64,000 nt of DNA, from assembly GCF_035046485.1 (NCBI RefSeq), contig NC_085138.1:13519329-13583328 (forward strand), given 5' to 3'. The translations under genes were made by a program, and so were the position numbers. The notes beneath the pieces were generated by a model. That model was not told the origin of the DNA. It saw nothing but the letters and a program-made list of their open reading frames with translations, and searched no databases. The stretch is from Aedes albopictus. Its lineage: Eukaryota; Arthropoda; Insecta; Diptera; Culicidae. Of this stretch, positions 11,068 to 23,267 are shown one piece after another (within the stretch, counting starts at the first letter, position 1; each line of letters begins with the position of its first letter).

Positions 11068-11587
11068 GTCGGTGGGGATTTGAAATGTGGAATGAAATGT
11101 GCTGCACTTGAAAATCTATGTGGACATGGGATATCATTGATTTGATTAAGAAGATGTTATCTGTGCTTCAATATATTTAAAAGGAGTATTCTCTCCAAGG
11201 TAGATGAATATCAAGTGGAATTCCATTTCAATGAATACATTTAAAATAATGTACAAGCTGGCATGTAGAAGCTACTCGAATCTAATTTTAATTAACCGAA
11301 AATACATTAATGTCTACAAAGACGTCTCGTAGGTTCTGTGGACAAATGCTGTTCTGTACTTTTTCTACAATTTACGTCAAAAAGTCAAAGGTCAAACGGA
11401 CGAATGGTTGAATCAGTAGAAATATAACACTAGTTTACAAAATAATCTAAAGTTATGAACTTCTGTCAACAAACAAGATGTTTCATGCATTATCACGTAC
11501 TGATTTTGGAATCACGTTCCAGAAACGTTTCAGTAGAACTGTTTTTTGAGCTGTAGCTGAAAGACAAGTTTCACTAGACACACTCTA
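11068..11587. other. Intergenic, no feature seen
   Basis: AT-rich DNA upstream of the Ly6 gene. I see no open frame, tandem repeat or clear inverted repeat. Confidence 0.5.
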
Positions 11588-11850
11588 TGGTCTAGTGGCT
11601 ACAGCTTCTAATTCGTATGCAGAAGGTCCTGGGTTCAATCACTGGCCAATCCCTTTCCTCCTACTTTGTTTCTTTCTATGTACTTTCTCCCTCCCCTCTA
11701 TTTATACAACTCTTGTACACTCATGTTCATTCATTGCCATCGCTAGAACTAGAAACGGGTTTAAAAGCCATTGCCCTTCCTTCCAATTTTACAGCACAGT
11801 GTTCATTAGCCTGGTACACGGTTTATATGGGAAAATATAAAAAATGGAAA
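11588..11850 (+). mobile_element. tRNA-derived SINE (Feilai-like type)
   Basis: The head has RNA polymerase III-type boxes: TGGTCTAGTGGCTACAGC matches an A box, and GGTCCTGGGTTCAATCAC ~35 bp later matches a B box. A tRNA-unrelated body follows, then an A-rich tail near 11830-11850. Feilai is the known tRNA-related SINE of Aedes; membership in that family is a guess. It is not a functional tRNA because no acceptor stem closes the structure. Confidence 0.6.
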
Positions 11851-13115
11851 AACTCCAACTCCTGTATACTTTTTGAGTTCCATTTCGGTCCCATATCAAC
11901 TGTGCAAAATTACAGATCGATCAAAGAAACTATATTTTAGCGCCCGCCATTCTTAGTTTTTCATACGAATTACTATGGGGGAAATTTACTTCTTCAAAGA
12001 AAAATCGCTTGCGGTCACCCATTGATCCATACAAACAAGTCGTTGAATGATTTCTGTAGACAACTTCACAAGGATTCAGACCTCCGAGCAGGGATTGTCG
12101 GCATACACAGTGCGGTGCAAAAAAAGCCCGTGCTCCACACCATTTCAAGTGCTCGTCTCCCCTTTTTGACGAGAGAGAGAGACGTATGAGTGAGAGCCTT
12201 TCGTAATTGTGCGAGAGACAATCGCAGCACTAGCTCTACTCTTTACGACGCAGGGTGTTATGCACGGTGCTTGGAATTGCGCTTGTCACTGTGCATCCGT
12301 TCGATGCTTTCAAGATGGTTCACTGCTGAAAGTTGCATCCTGGCCGATCAAATGATTTTAAAATTATAAAAGGTGGGTCGTTAGATTCAAATTCTACTGA
12401 TTGGCGGTGTACTAGGCATGCAATCCTGATTGCTGTTCTCGACAAATTTTATTGAGTTGATTATTAGGGTCTGTCCATAAACTACGTAGACTCTGAGTAG
12501 TGGAGTCAAAACTGAGTCGAAACCCAAGTAAAAAACGGTTTAAGTAAAAAAAAAACGATATCGCTAGGATTGCTGGTAATATGCGCTTTTCTTACATTCT
12601 AATTTGCTATTCCCTTTTTGCAGACCATGCGATTTAACGATATTAACAAGCATAATTTATTTGGGATGTCAATGTTGGAAGAACACTGGGAGTTCGTCTG
12701 CTCTGGAAATTATATTTGCGTATAGCATTGTGAGGTGTCAATGTTACAACATAGAAGAACTTTTTGATTATAGGTACGTACTTAAGTTTTTTTTTAGTGA
12801 GTGATTTCTAGATCAATATGTGAAGAAGGCGTAACAGCCTTTGCGAATATTTGCTTCTCTAGTTTCTCATATTAGCGAATGTCCAATCATTCATACAATC
12901 TCTGACCAGTAGCAGGTAGAGCAGACTTCACTCTATCTGATAACTGGATGAGTTTGCATGAATAATAAATAAGCCTACGATGGACCAAAGAAGCTGAGGC
13001 GTGCAAAGGTTGTTTCACTCTTTTCATATGTTGGTCTAGATGGTCTAGCCGAGAAACTCATTTAGTCGGACGTTGTTAGTCTTTAACCTTATTTTTAGAA
13101 AGAAAAAAACTGTTG
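11851..13115. other. Intergenic, mostly unassigned
   Basis: No convincing gene. At 12463-12500 the sequence TTAGGGTCTGTCCATAAACTACGTA matches, in part, the terminus of the PIF/Harbinger-like MITE family seen at 38676 and 54253, but I cannot find its partner end. A GA-rich stretch lies at 12168-12182. Short frames here lack codon structure or known motifs. Confidence 0.4.
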
Positions 13116-13118
13116 TTA

Positions 13119-13288
13119 AGGGCTATCCATGTATTACGTAAGGCATTTTTCTGGATTTTTTCGACACCCCCCCCCCCCCCCCCTTGTAAGGTTTTCTTAT
13201 ATGAAAGCCCAAATATTTTTGCTTGACGTGTTAGATTTCTCAACACCAACCTTCCCCATTTAACCCTTATGTTATTAATGGACACCCC
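13119..13288. mobile_element. PIF/Harbinger-like MITE with TTA target duplication
   Basis: The left end AGGGCTATCCATGTATTACG and the inverted right end GGGGTGTCCATTAATAACAT are related and flanked by TTA at 13116-13118 and 13289-13291. It contains an 18-base run of C near 13166. The 3-bp TTA/TAA duplication is typical of PIF/Harbinger elements. Confidence 0.65.
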
Positions 13289-13587
13289 TTAGCTTAAAAC
13301 GTAGCCCAATAAGTGAAAGTCGTTCACTAACTGGTCTACGAGTTTAGCTCAACGAATAAAAGTTAGCAATAAATCCATACATAGAAAGATTCTTCACTCG
13401 CCTTCCACTTTATTCACTCTATATCAATTGCTTAATAACGAAGGGATCAATATCAAATTTTTGTAGTTGGCCAAATAACAGACTTATTTATTTAGTTTAG
13501 AATCCCTTCAAATCTGACAGACATAAAATAACTTGATTTTATCAAGTATAGCTGTAATTTGACCAACAACCAATTGAACACTAAATA

Positions 13588-13795
13588 TTGCTATGTGCGT
13601 TCAAGATGCAAACGGTGCCCAAATGCGCTTCAAACGCGGTAACACATGTTACCAAAGGCAACGTAGCAACCATAGCCAATATCACCGCCAACCTAGGATT
13701 CAAAAGCTCCCACTGACATCGGGTTACTTGTTAGAATATCTTACCGCATTTGGTGCTCCCGCATTTCATATTTGCATTTTGAATGCACACAGCAA
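13588..13795. mobile_element. MITE (TTGCTRTGTGCGTTCA ends), copy 2
   Basis: Second copy of the 8914-9106 family, ~208 bp. It starts TTGCTATGTGCGTTCA and ends TGAATGCACACAGCAA. It keeps the shared interior and has a short extra segment near the right end (GGTGCTCCCGCATTT). Confidence 0.75.
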
Positions 13796-13825
13796 TATTC
13801 TGCAACACATTTGCATTTATTGTAA

Positions 13826-14066
13826 ACTAGCTGTCCCGGCAAACGTCGTTCTGCTTGCCTACTCTGTTTTTTGACGTACAGCTCCATAGGGACGTCCCCC
13901 GCAAAGGCATTTGTATGGGAGTCCCCCGTTCCAAAGACCGGAGAGGTCTCACACCAATCTAAGAACCTTCCTCGGCCCCAATAGCACCCACATACAAAAT
14001 TTCACACCGATCGGTTCATAGCGGTCAGACAGACAGACAGAAATTCATTTTTATATATGTATATAG
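13826..14066 (+). mobile_element. ACTAGCTGTCCCGGCAAACG interspersed repeat
   Basis: Starts ACTAGCTGTCCCGGCAAACG and ends in a CAGACAGACAGAAATTCA then TATATATGTATATA tail, a layout common to an interspersed repeat found in many arthropods. GACTAGCT follows at the right edge and could be part of a target duplication. Non-coding here. Confidence 0.5.
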
Positions 14067-14582
14067 ACTAGCTATAAATCAATGGCAAAGGCTTGGCATT
14101 TAAACAACATTTCATCTTATTTGGAACAATCAGTGTACTTTACATGTCCCAAATGTTTTTTTACTGATTGTTCCTACTGATCTAAGGATAGTTTAGCGCC
14201 AGTCTCAGTGGTCTAACTGCACTTCGCGCTATTGGCATGGTTCCATTTGCTGAAGAGTGCAGCCACAAATGATTTATTGGTAAGCGATAATAAACTACGT
14301 GGATCTGGATAAATGTTGCATTATTTGTCAGACTGGGTTCATTGAGCAGTTAGTACGAATACAATAAAAAACTGTAGAAATGCTAATAAGTTATCGGTTT
14401 TTAGCTTCAACTTATAAGTATAATCATAAAACATCAACTATTTGGCAGTAGGTAATTCATTTTTATTTCATTTTCATCATCAATGAATAAACTTATTAAA
14501 CAAAATAGCATAACAAGAATATATAAGTATGACGCGCCTTCCGATATCATCCAGTAACATCTGTAGCATCATGACAAAAAAC
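14067..14582. other. Intergenic, unassigned
   Basis: No supported gene. It probably includes the 3-prime flank of the hAT remnant that follows on the - strand. Confidence 0.4.
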
Positions 14583-15500
14583 TCAAACCGTGATTTGATG
14601 GAATAGTTCAGCGTTCAATCTGATAAACAGAATATTTGCCAAAGTCGATTCACCTAGACGAGTTCTTAACTTTGTTAGGATGAATGCTAAGGTACTGAAA
14701 GCTCGTTCATTTGACACCTGTGTGGCTGGTGCTGCAAGCGCTACCATTGCCAAGGAGTACAAATCAGGCTTCGCTTGCTTTTGTCCGTACCAATAGTCCA
14801 AAATCGACTGTCCTTGTTCTAATTTCAGACGAGGGGAACGGCTCAAGTCTTCCAACTGGTCGAACAAACTTGTAGAGATGCTGGTGTCCTGTGACGCATC
14901 ATGGGAGCGAAAGTATTCCTCCAAAATGCCCTCGTAATCAGCACTGTGGCCCTCGAGCGGATCATCGGTTGACACGTTTGATGGTCCGTGCTGTGATGCA
15001 CGCTGAATGCTCCTCCAGATGTTTTTCAAGTAATCCTGCAATAAACAAGAAATCAGATATTTATACAACATTTTGTTTCGAATAAACCTACCAATGCAGC
15101 CTGTCGTTGATTTTCAGTGAAGAGCGGACTGTTGCGATAGTTGATGCGTTGGTCAAAAAACAGTGCAGCTAGAAATGCGTTATTGTTGGTAATTTGTAAT
15201 TTGTAATTTTATTAGTGATAACGTAAACCTGGTAGTTACAAAACTATTTTTCAAGTCAAGGAAAAAAAAAAAAAAAAAGGTCAAGGCTAATTCCCGCGAT
15301 TCCATATTTGCCAGCAACTGTTCTGATAACGGATGGCCCTTTTTCCCCAGGAGAAGCTTGCACCTGAGCCAAGCCAGATAACAATCTCCCATGGTTAACT
15401 GTGACGATTGCAGTGAAATTGTCAGTTTCGCCATAGGTTCGAAACCATCTGCAATTATTAGATTCGAACTATTTACCTAATCGAAAAAAAAAAAACAAAT
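14583..15500 (-). pseudogene. hAT transposase remnant with intron (hATC dimerisation domain)
   Basis: Minus-strand coding pieces. Exon 15092 to ~15180 encodes an AALFFDQRINYRNSPLF-like stretch. It joins the final exon (14583-15035) across a 56-bp intron (15036-15091, GTAGGT donor, TTGCAG acceptor). The last ~70 residues match the hAT C-terminal dimerisation domain: ILDYWYGQK, LYSLAMVALAAPATQVSNER then AFSTLAFI. An upstream piece (15290-15434) encodes GDCYLAWLRCKLLL and a further acceptor-like TTGCAG sits near 15455. Between them a poly-A/T run and a frame break interrupt the reading frame. The N-terminal zinc finger and most of the catalytic domain are not seen. It is a decayed autonomous element, or the end of one. 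Confidence 0.75.
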
Positions 15501-15602
15501 CAAGAGTTGTACCTAAAGCAAATATGAACAAAACAAGAAAATGAATCGGTATCATTCAACGTGTTACTTCTCTTTGGTTATTAAAGGCAGTTCTGAAAAG
15601 TA

Positions 15603-18600
15603 ATGGATCAATCGCATAAATCAAAATTCAACAAATGCAAGTGCAGTGCAAAAATAAACAATCCAAAGTGCAACCGTCATAATCTACGGGGCATGTCATT
15701 AAGATTGATAGATAAAATTCATTCCATGGGATATACACATGAAATCGACGAATCGATGAGTATTTGTGAGTCATGTCGTGGATTGATAAGTCACAACAGA
15801 AGCCCGAATACGAAAAAACGCCGATCGGATGGAAACGACGAAACTATGCAACCATCATTTAGTGGGCAGCAACATCATGATGTTCCAGAACCAGAACCGT
15901 CAACGAGTGGTCAACAAATCGAACATGAGCTGGGTAAGTAAGCCTTCAACGTGTTAGCTTCTTTTATAGGGTATCGGGATGCTTCGTTGGCATAGTCCCC
16001 TCGTTCGGCCTATCTTAACGTTAACCAAAAACTCAAACAAACACGCCGAACTGGATATCGGAAAAGCTTTGCGCCAAACAACTGTAACATTTCGTTTCAA
16101 TTTTAGCACTTTGGAGTATTAAAATTGTACGAAAATGTCACTTTGTTTAGCTTTTGTAGACGCCATGATTCTTCGGCTTCGTGGGTAGTCTATACACATG
16201 ATCATAAATGGCATGATTCTGGAATATTTCGAATTGCCTTTTCAATAACTGAACATTTGATGCGACGGTCAAAGATGCTATTTAGAATTTGTATGTTTGT
16301 TTTTAACGAATAATAACTATTTTACAAATTACATGTGGGCCGAATATTGAGGGCATTTTTTTCACTATGTACCCAAATCTTGGCCCATCAGAAAAGTGAC
16401 GTCAAAAACACCGATAAAGTGACGGCAACCACATTGCTTGCGTAAGAACCAGAAAGAACGAACAGAAAGATAGATTTTGTTTGCGGTGACTGTAAAAATA
16501 TAACACAATAATCGGGTTGCCTTGTTTTAGTTACTAAAAAAGAAAGAACTTTAGTTTAAGTGATTTATTTATAGTTTTTTGAAAATTTGTCTCCGAAAAT
16601 GTAATTTGAAAGTATGATTGGTAAACAAACAGAGATAATACCTCAGCAGAAATATTGAAAAAATGAGATAATAAGTGGTTCTAGTGTATGGAAAGCAATA
16701 GGCCAACGTTGTATCCACTAATAGGCCAATTTTTGTACCATAGACCAACGTTGCATACCATCACATCGAATCTTTTCAACTTAGTTAAGTAAATTTTTGA
16801 ATATTTACGTTAGTTTACTTCCAATTGGTTAAACATGCATTGCCTAGAGTGCGTAATAGCGTCAACATATTATTTCTAGTGCTATTAATTCATGAGTTAT
16901 GGTCAAAATTGTCAAAGCGGTTTGCAAATTAGGCCAAGGAATGATCCATATACCCTATAACTCATTTTGCAGCTCGTTGCAAAACTACATTTTTCAGTAT
17001 TCTTCGTATTTATCCAACCCGGCAAGCCTCGTTGGATAAATGTACTACTTGTGCGAAAAAAAAAATCATTTTTGCAACTCGTTGCATAAATAACTATCAT
17101 TAACTTTCCACTGCATTCATTATTATATTGTTAACCTTAACTTTTATCTTACAGATATGGTACCATCTATTCCATCATTGGAGTCAATTCCGTCAACAGA
17201 TCAACTACAGGGTCCCCATAATATTGAGAAGTTTAATACCATTGCTGAAACATTGAGTTTATCGCCAATCTCATCTAGAAACATGAGAAGTATGGAATAT
17301 CGCATAAACAAATCATTGCAGATTACGAAAGCAGTTCGAAAAAATATCTTCGGAATAGATTCAACGGATGTTGGCAAAGTGGAGGCGTATGACGAGATAA
17401 TTATGCAGTTAAAGGATAAGTTCAATCACCCTACAACTGACAGAAGCGAACAGATTAAAATACTATCTGTACTTCCTAAGTCTTGGTCGGTAAATAAAAA
17501 ATCACAAGAGAGTTTAACGCACCAATGTATATGGCGAGGCAGGTGAAGGATCTTGTTTATGAACAGGGTATTCTTTGTACCACCGAAAAAAGAAGGGGGC
17601 ATGGTATTGATGACGATACAAAACAAATAGTAAGAGTTATAGTAATAGTTTTTTGATGATAATGATATCAGCAGGCCAATGCCAGGAACAAATGATTTTT
17701 TTTTCTGAGGTTCGAAATGGAAAAAAAACAACAAGTTCAAGAACGACTTTTGATGATGTCGCTCAAAGAGGCTTATATGATTTTTGTAGATATGTACAAA
17801 ACTGTGAATATTGGTTTCACAGTATTTACACAGTTGCGACCAAAGCATTGTATTTTACTTGATTCTACTGGTATACATAATGTATGCATATGTACTATTC
17901 ATGAAAATGTAAATTTAATGTTCAACAGTATAAGAATTGTGTCACAAGATGAAATAATACAAAAAATGCTTTGCGATATTTCCACCAGAACAGATAATTG
18001 CTTTTTCCGTGCTTGTGAAAAGTGTGCTTGTAATGAACACATTGAAGAGGAACTAACATTGATATTAGAATCAAATGACAAAGAAGAGATTATATTTCAG
18101 CAGTGGTTGAATACTGATCGCTGTAATTTAGAAACGATTATTAAACCTGTTGATGAATTTGTTCGTATCTTGTTGATAAAATTGACAAACTTATAACACA
18201 CGACTTTATTCATAAACAACAATCATCATTTCTCAGAAATAAAAAAGATACATTAAAGGATGATGAAATTCTTGCGATTTGTTATTTCTCTGAAAACTAT
18301 TCATTCATAATTCAAAACGCTGCTCAAGGATATCATTGGAACAACTCGCAAGCAACAATACACCCATTTGAAATTTACTATATGAAAGATAATAAACTTG
18401 TAAATGTTAGCTTCATTATCATATCGGAAGTAATGGCTCACGATACAGTTGCGGTCCAGTTGTTCATCTCAAAAATGATAGATTTTATGAAACAATTAAC
18501 GAACTTTTCTAAAATTTATTTTATGTCTGATGGGGCAGCATCACAATACAAAAATAAGAAGAACTTTGCCAGTCTATGTAGATTCCAGTCAAAGCATGCA

Positions 18601-18984
18601 TTAAGAGCAGAATGGCATTTTTTTGCAACGTCCCACGGTAAAGGTCCATGTGATGCTATTGGTGGCACTCTCAAGCGAATGGCAAAGAGAGCAAGTCTTG
18701 CTCGAGATTATGGAAATACCATAACAACTCCACGAGAGTTATATAACTGGGCAGTTGTACAGACAGATAAAAATATAACTAAATTAAATTTCTGTTACGT
18801 ATCCACTGAACAGTACATTAAAATGTCAGAAGATCTCGAAGAAATATATAATAACGCCAAAACAATACCAGGCACTCAGAAATTCCATTGTTTTTTGCCT
18901 ATTCCTGGCGACAAAGTAAAGGCAAACAGGTATTCTAATTCAGAAGATGAACCAAAAATATTTAGTATGAACGGAAAAAAATAG
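15603..18984 (+). pseudogene. Decayed multi-exon transposase-like gene (SDGAASQYKN family)
   Basis: Exon 1 (15603-15933) encodes a basic, cysteine-bearing N-terminus (KFNKCKCSAKINNPKC, ICESC). GTAAGT at 15934 and a TCTTACAG acceptor at 17154 join it in phase to exon 2 from 17155 (SIPSLESIPSTDQL, then ILSVLPKSWS). From about 17495 the frame shifts several times. The next long piece (17717-18196) carries SLKEAY, LRPKHC and HNVCICTIHENVNLM, and the last (18382-18984) carries FMSDGAASQYKNKKNF, EWHFFATSHGKGPCDAIGG and KRMAKRASL. I recognise this order from unnamed animal proteins of probable transposon origin, with an RNase H-like fold suggested by the aspartate in SDGA. Class and function are unassigned. 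At least three frameshifts or stops show this copy is dead. Confidence 0.65.
16913..17092. repeat. Inverted-repeat MITE-like insert in the intron
   Basis: Within the long intron, TTTTGCAGCTCGTTGCAAAA at ~16970 is answered by TTTTTGCAACTCGTTGCA at ~17070. Between them lies a palindromic TTATCCAAC ... GTTGGATAA (17010-17039). The whole looks like a small foldback insertion. The rest of the intron (15934-17154) shows nothing else definite. Confidence 0.45.
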
Positions 18985-19740
18985 AAAAGAACATGTTTGA
19001 AATTGGCTTTAAGACACATATATATATATATTTGAAAAATTCATAATTATAAATAATTGTATATTTAAAAGTGCACTTCAATACATATTGCGATCAAACA
19101 TTACATTTCCTAAGAAAATACATTTGTAATATTTTGAAGTTTTTTATGTATAGGAAAACCCTTCCAAATGATTGAATAAATAACACAAAATCTCCTAGAA
19201 AATTGAGTTTCATTGGATTCTGGGATTGTTATGGCCTTCACTGGTTTTATTGTTGATAACAAAATACACTAAAAAAAAAAATCATTCGAACAAGTAAAAG
19301 TTTTTGTTAAAAAAACTTTTTTTCCTTAAAAGTGCCCATCTTGTGATGTATGGACGGTTGGTAGGGAACATAATTACCTGTCTTGAGACAAAATTTCATC
19401 AAAATCAAAATTGGTGTTTTTTTTAAATCAACTTTGAATTTTTAGAAATGATTTTTTTCAGTGTAGGGCTCATTTTGGATTTTTTTCAGTATTTTTTTCT
19501 TAAAATTTGACTTATTTTGTGATAATCACCCATACAACACTTTTTTGTAGGAGTAGTCATTTTTTGATTAAAAACATTTTTAAAAAATCCATAAAAAAAG
19601 TTTAGCCCTTTTCAAAAGTCAGTCGAGAAAAAAAAATTAGAAAAATGAGTATGCAAAGTGGCTTATCTGGGCAAGGTCTACACACCAAGAAAGTTTCGTT
19701 ATAATCTGAGAGGGTGCTGCCAACATTTGTTCGAGTTGGC
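18985..19740. other. AT-rich repeat flank, unassigned
   Basis: Very AT-rich, with a TA microsatellite near 19019-19031 and many A and T runs. The second half has the texture of a degenerate interspersed repeat. No gene seen. Confidence 0.4.
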
Positions 19741-20245
19741 GCGAAATCCGTCTATTCTTTCAAGTATTTTATTTGTCCTGAGAGTGGATATTATAGTTTA
19801 GATTTTTTGTTATCACAGATTTCTCTTTCTTTTGAACATATGCTGTTCTTTAAAGTTTCGTTTTTGAACTGTGTTTAAATGTTATAGCTGATGCATTTTT
19901 ATTAGATATTTTTCCTTCTTTGAAACATAGGCTGTTCTTTCAAGTTTGATAATTTCATTGATTCTCCATGTATCTATTGTTGTTTTTTTTTTCATCAGAG
20001 GTGCATTCTTCTTTTGAACACATGTTCTTATTCCATACTGTGTTTCGTGTAATAGCTTTTTTTCATTAGAGGATTTTCCTTCTTTAGGGGGGTTTGTTGA
20101 AGTTTTTAATTTGACTATGATCAGATGATGAGGTTGCAGACTCATCACATATTTTTCCTTCTTTAAAACATTGGCTGTTCTTCCATGCTGTATTGCATTT
20201 GAATTAAACGCGAGCCAAAAATGCAAAAAAAATGCGTTCAATGTT
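19741..20245 (-). repeat. Interior of the TTCGACC-type element, inverted partial copy
   Basis: Reverse complement of the interior of 7314-8358. TTTTTGGCTCGCGTTTAATT (minus) corresponds to 7500-7520, followed by repeated AGAACAGCC(A/T)ATG and GAAGGAAAAAT units. The terminal TTCGACC arrays are missing here. Confidence 0.6.
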
Positions 20246-20752
20246 TTGAACGGTAGCGCAGTAGTTATTTAACTTGCATTTAACTTCAAGAACGTTCAGA
20301 TCCCAACTCGGTTCCAAACTCTTATAGGCTCGTTCTATCGACATGCCATGCGAATAAACTGGCCCGGTCATCCGGAACTTCAGAAAATCCGGAAATCTGC
20401 TAAACTAATTCACATTGTGGGAATGGCGTGCGTGTAAGAATGTGTTTATTGAGAAGTTGGAATGGCTATGGAATGCCGAACATATTGCTGAAAATCCGGA
20501 TTATCCGAAAACCATGGTCCGAAAACAGGTTCACTCGAATATGTTCTCAATGAAAGATGAGCCCAAGATAATTCAAATCTAAAAAAATACGGATATATGA
20601 CCATTTCAGCTTCGAGGATACCAGGGTATCATGCTGTCATTTTTCTGCGTTCAAGTTAGAGCTCGCTCGCGCTCCAACTGAATAATATTCAAATATTTCT
20701 GATCGCAGCGTGCCAAGTTTGAACTTGAACGCGTTGCGGCACTACTGAATAT
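20246..20752. other. Unassigned, with a short inverted repeat
   Basis: Holds GCGTTCAAGTT (about 20648) and its inverse AACTTGAACGC (about 20721) around a CGCTCGCGCTCC core, and repeated ATCCGGA segments at 20350-20510. No gene seen. Confidence 0.4.
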
Positions 20753-20935
20753 ATAACGAAGCCACACCTCAAATTTTCAAAAGCACAAATCTGAGGAACC
20801 AAAAGACGGATTGCGCTGAAAAGTTGATCGATTGGTGACCCGCTGGTGGTGACTAATCGATCAACTTTTCAGCGCAATCCGTCTTTTGGTTCCTCAGATT
20901 TGTGCTTTTGAAAATTTGAGGTGTGGCTTCGTTAT
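20753..20935. repeat. Perfect 81-bp inverted repeat (hairpin)
   Basis: The left arm 20753-20833 and right arm 20855-20935 are exact reverse complements by direct reading (arm starts ATAACGAAGCCACACC, ends AAAGTTGATCGATT). They are separated by a 21-bp loop. No mismatch was found. It is non-coding. It could be a very young foldback MITE or the template of a hairpin RNA. Confidence 0.9.
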
Positions 20936-20992
20936 GTATTCACCTTCATGTTACCCTCTTATTTGTATTTGCATTTACAATTCTTTCATCTA

Positions 20993-21335
20993 ATAATATT
21001 GCCTGCCACGGGCTCCCAAAAGTAAGAAATTACGGTTGCGAAACTTCCGTTCTGAGTCGTAGATATTTAGGGAATCAATTTAATTGATGAGCAATTTGGT
21101 TACATACACTGCTTGCGAAACGTTGCGTCTGGTTTCAAGGGTGTTAATTCCTAATAACAGGCAGCTTTCTCGGTATGGCGGTAGATTTGTCTGATCTCTC
21201 TATGGAAGGTTTTGCATGGCGTGGCGTACAAACATTCTCTGAACACTCTCCATCCGAACAATCCAGGAAGAGTGGTACGGCGTTCAGATTTCTTAACCGA
21301 ATTCAATGATCGAACGAACTAGGGCGTGGTATAGC
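20993..21335 (-). pseudogene. Jockey-clade non-LTR reverse transcriptase 3-prime remnant
   Basis: One minus-strand frame reads through with only in-frame stops: LVRSIIEFG, then SVQRMFVRHAMQNLP, LPPYRESCLLLGINTLETRR, and ending near FLLLGARG. This is the conserved region after the reverse transcriptase domain of jockey/CR1-type elements. Four stop codons lie in ~110 codons. The upstream catalytic part is absent. It ends ~280 bp before the tandem duplication. Confidence 0.7.
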
Positions 21336-21904
21336 GATCTCTAGCAAAGCGGGCTCTTGGGTGTAGTGGAGGGTGAAGGAAAGGTATTCTCAAGTCACGT
21401 ATATGATCCATACGCTCGAGCACTTGTCCCGACGTACGGAAAAAGAACGGGATTTTTCATCTTACTATATGAGATGACTTTTCATTTACTAACACTGAGC
21501 ACCAAACGATTTCTTGAATACCAATCTTTTTACGCGTTCAGTAGAGCTTGCAAGACGTAGCAATAAATATTGGAATCATAAGCGTAGAAAACTCTAGTTT
21601 CGGGAGATAAGATCAATGCTGCGTCGTTTATAAATAGAAACAACAGACAGTATTGTTGTCAACTACCGCATAATTAATAATGATCTGAACAAGTTTTTGC
21701 ATCCAAGGACTCATTCAACCTTATATTCCCTTTCACATACAAAATATTTCAATCTAGTGGAAAGAAAATGTTGGGGTAATTGCTTGGCAATTTGAGCTGA
21801 TTGAAGTTATTTGTTAAGTATGATATACCGATATGACCCTGAAGGTAAGTAAGATAGAAGTTATAAACCGAAGCCAATGATATTATTTTCCATTCGTAAG
21901 TCTT

Positions 21905-22080
21905 TTAATCAGTTAGTGCCTTTCGACCAAATGTCCATTCGACGAATTGTCTATTCGACTAAATGTCATATGTTTCCTCCTCCACAATATATGTATGATT
22001 CGACCAAATGTACTTTCGACCAAATGTCATTCGACCAAACGTCATTCGACCAAATGTCTTTCGACGAAATGTCATAGATC
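21905..22080 (+). repeat. TTCGACCAAATGTC array (right end of element)
   Basis: Six or so units of TTCGACCAAATGTC, ending TTTCGACGAAATGTCATAG then ATCC, the inverse of the left terminus at 7314. A duplicate lies at 27541-27716. Confidence 0.7.
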
Positions 22081-22763
22081 CATATCGGACATGACAGCTT
22101 ATTGTAAAGGGTACCCTAATCATCGCCTTCAGTTTTCATATCACTGTCATCCGAGATCAAAATGACACTCCGACCGTTTCCGACCGTATCGCTTCTCAGT
22201 CGATTTCAGGCTGGGGTTTTGGTTCAGTGTACCGGTTTCGTTGCGAACAGGGATGAAAAATGTCAGAGAGAAGGGAGAATAGAGCACAGAACACAAATTC
22301 CAGAGTACAGAGAGCAGAGACAGAATATCTTTATCTCAGGTGACAGAATTCTCTATACCATCAGTGAATGAGCGTACGCGTGGACGAGAGATTCCGAGAG
22401 ATGGGATTTATTTGAAAATACAGAGGATAGACAAAATGATTGAGACAGGCAAAATGTTCACTGCTCAAAAAATGACCAACTAGCTGTAACTTTTCTAAAA
22501 GTGCATAAAAAATAATCTGATTTTTTATACTGTAAGTTGTTTTACTAGTTGTATATCTTATAGATATAATCTATGGTCCAAATTTGGGAAAGATCGAACA
22601 ATTCTATGTAAAGTTAGAAAGATTCTAGTAAAAGGCATAATTATCCGTAAGCCAGCTTTGAGCTGTTATATCTCCAAGTTCAATGGACCGAATGCAACGA
22701 AATTTTGAGTGTTTATGACTCATACAATGATCTTTGGAAAATACTTGACTTAACTTAAAATTG

Positions 22764-22886
22764 TTAACCTTCCGTAACTCGCGCGGTTGGCCACCACCGT
22801 CAGCACCACGCGAGCGTTGATTACAAAAAGCGAGATGTTTTCGACGTGTTGTACAAAATACAATAGCGCGATCACTCGAGGGTTAA
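22764..22886. mobile_element. Small MITE with TTAACC...GGGTTAA ends
   Basis: Relative of 9288-9413, nested in the left arm region of the long-TIR element. Duplicate at 28400-28522. Confidence 0.6.
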
Positions 22887-23173
22887 TAAGGTAATAAATT
22901 ATAGCAATTAGATTTTTATTTAAATATAATCCCGATATAGCGAAAACTTCAACATTGTTTCGAAATTCAAGATGATAATTATAGTTCATTTAAATTCCCT
23001 CTAACTAGCTTGGAAATAAATATGTTTTGGAAGGAGGTAACAAAATAACCAGCAATAAATTGAAAAAACTTGTGGAATGCATATTATAAATTTAAATTCC
23101 AAGGGCTGAAAGTCTCTATAATAATGATAAATCATTCAATTGAATAATAACCAATTTATCAAAAATCATTAGT

Positions 23174-23267
23174 TTATATTATATTATATTATATTATATT
23201 ATATTATATTATATGATATTATATTATATTATATTATGTTTTATTATATTATATTATATTATATTAT
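23174..23267. repeat. (ATATT)n microsatellite
   Basis: About 19 pentanucleotide units with a few interruptions (ATGAT, ATGTT). The duplicate at 28810-28903 has the same length and the same interruptions. Confidence 0.9.

Noticed and set aside
11588..11660. Possible tRNA gene
   Set aside because: A and B boxes are present but no acceptor or anticodon stem closes, and a SINE body and A-rich tail follow.
13163..13183. C18 tract as a possible assembly or G-quadruplex signal
   Set aside because: It is internal to a MITE family whose other members also have G/C runs; ordinary for the family.
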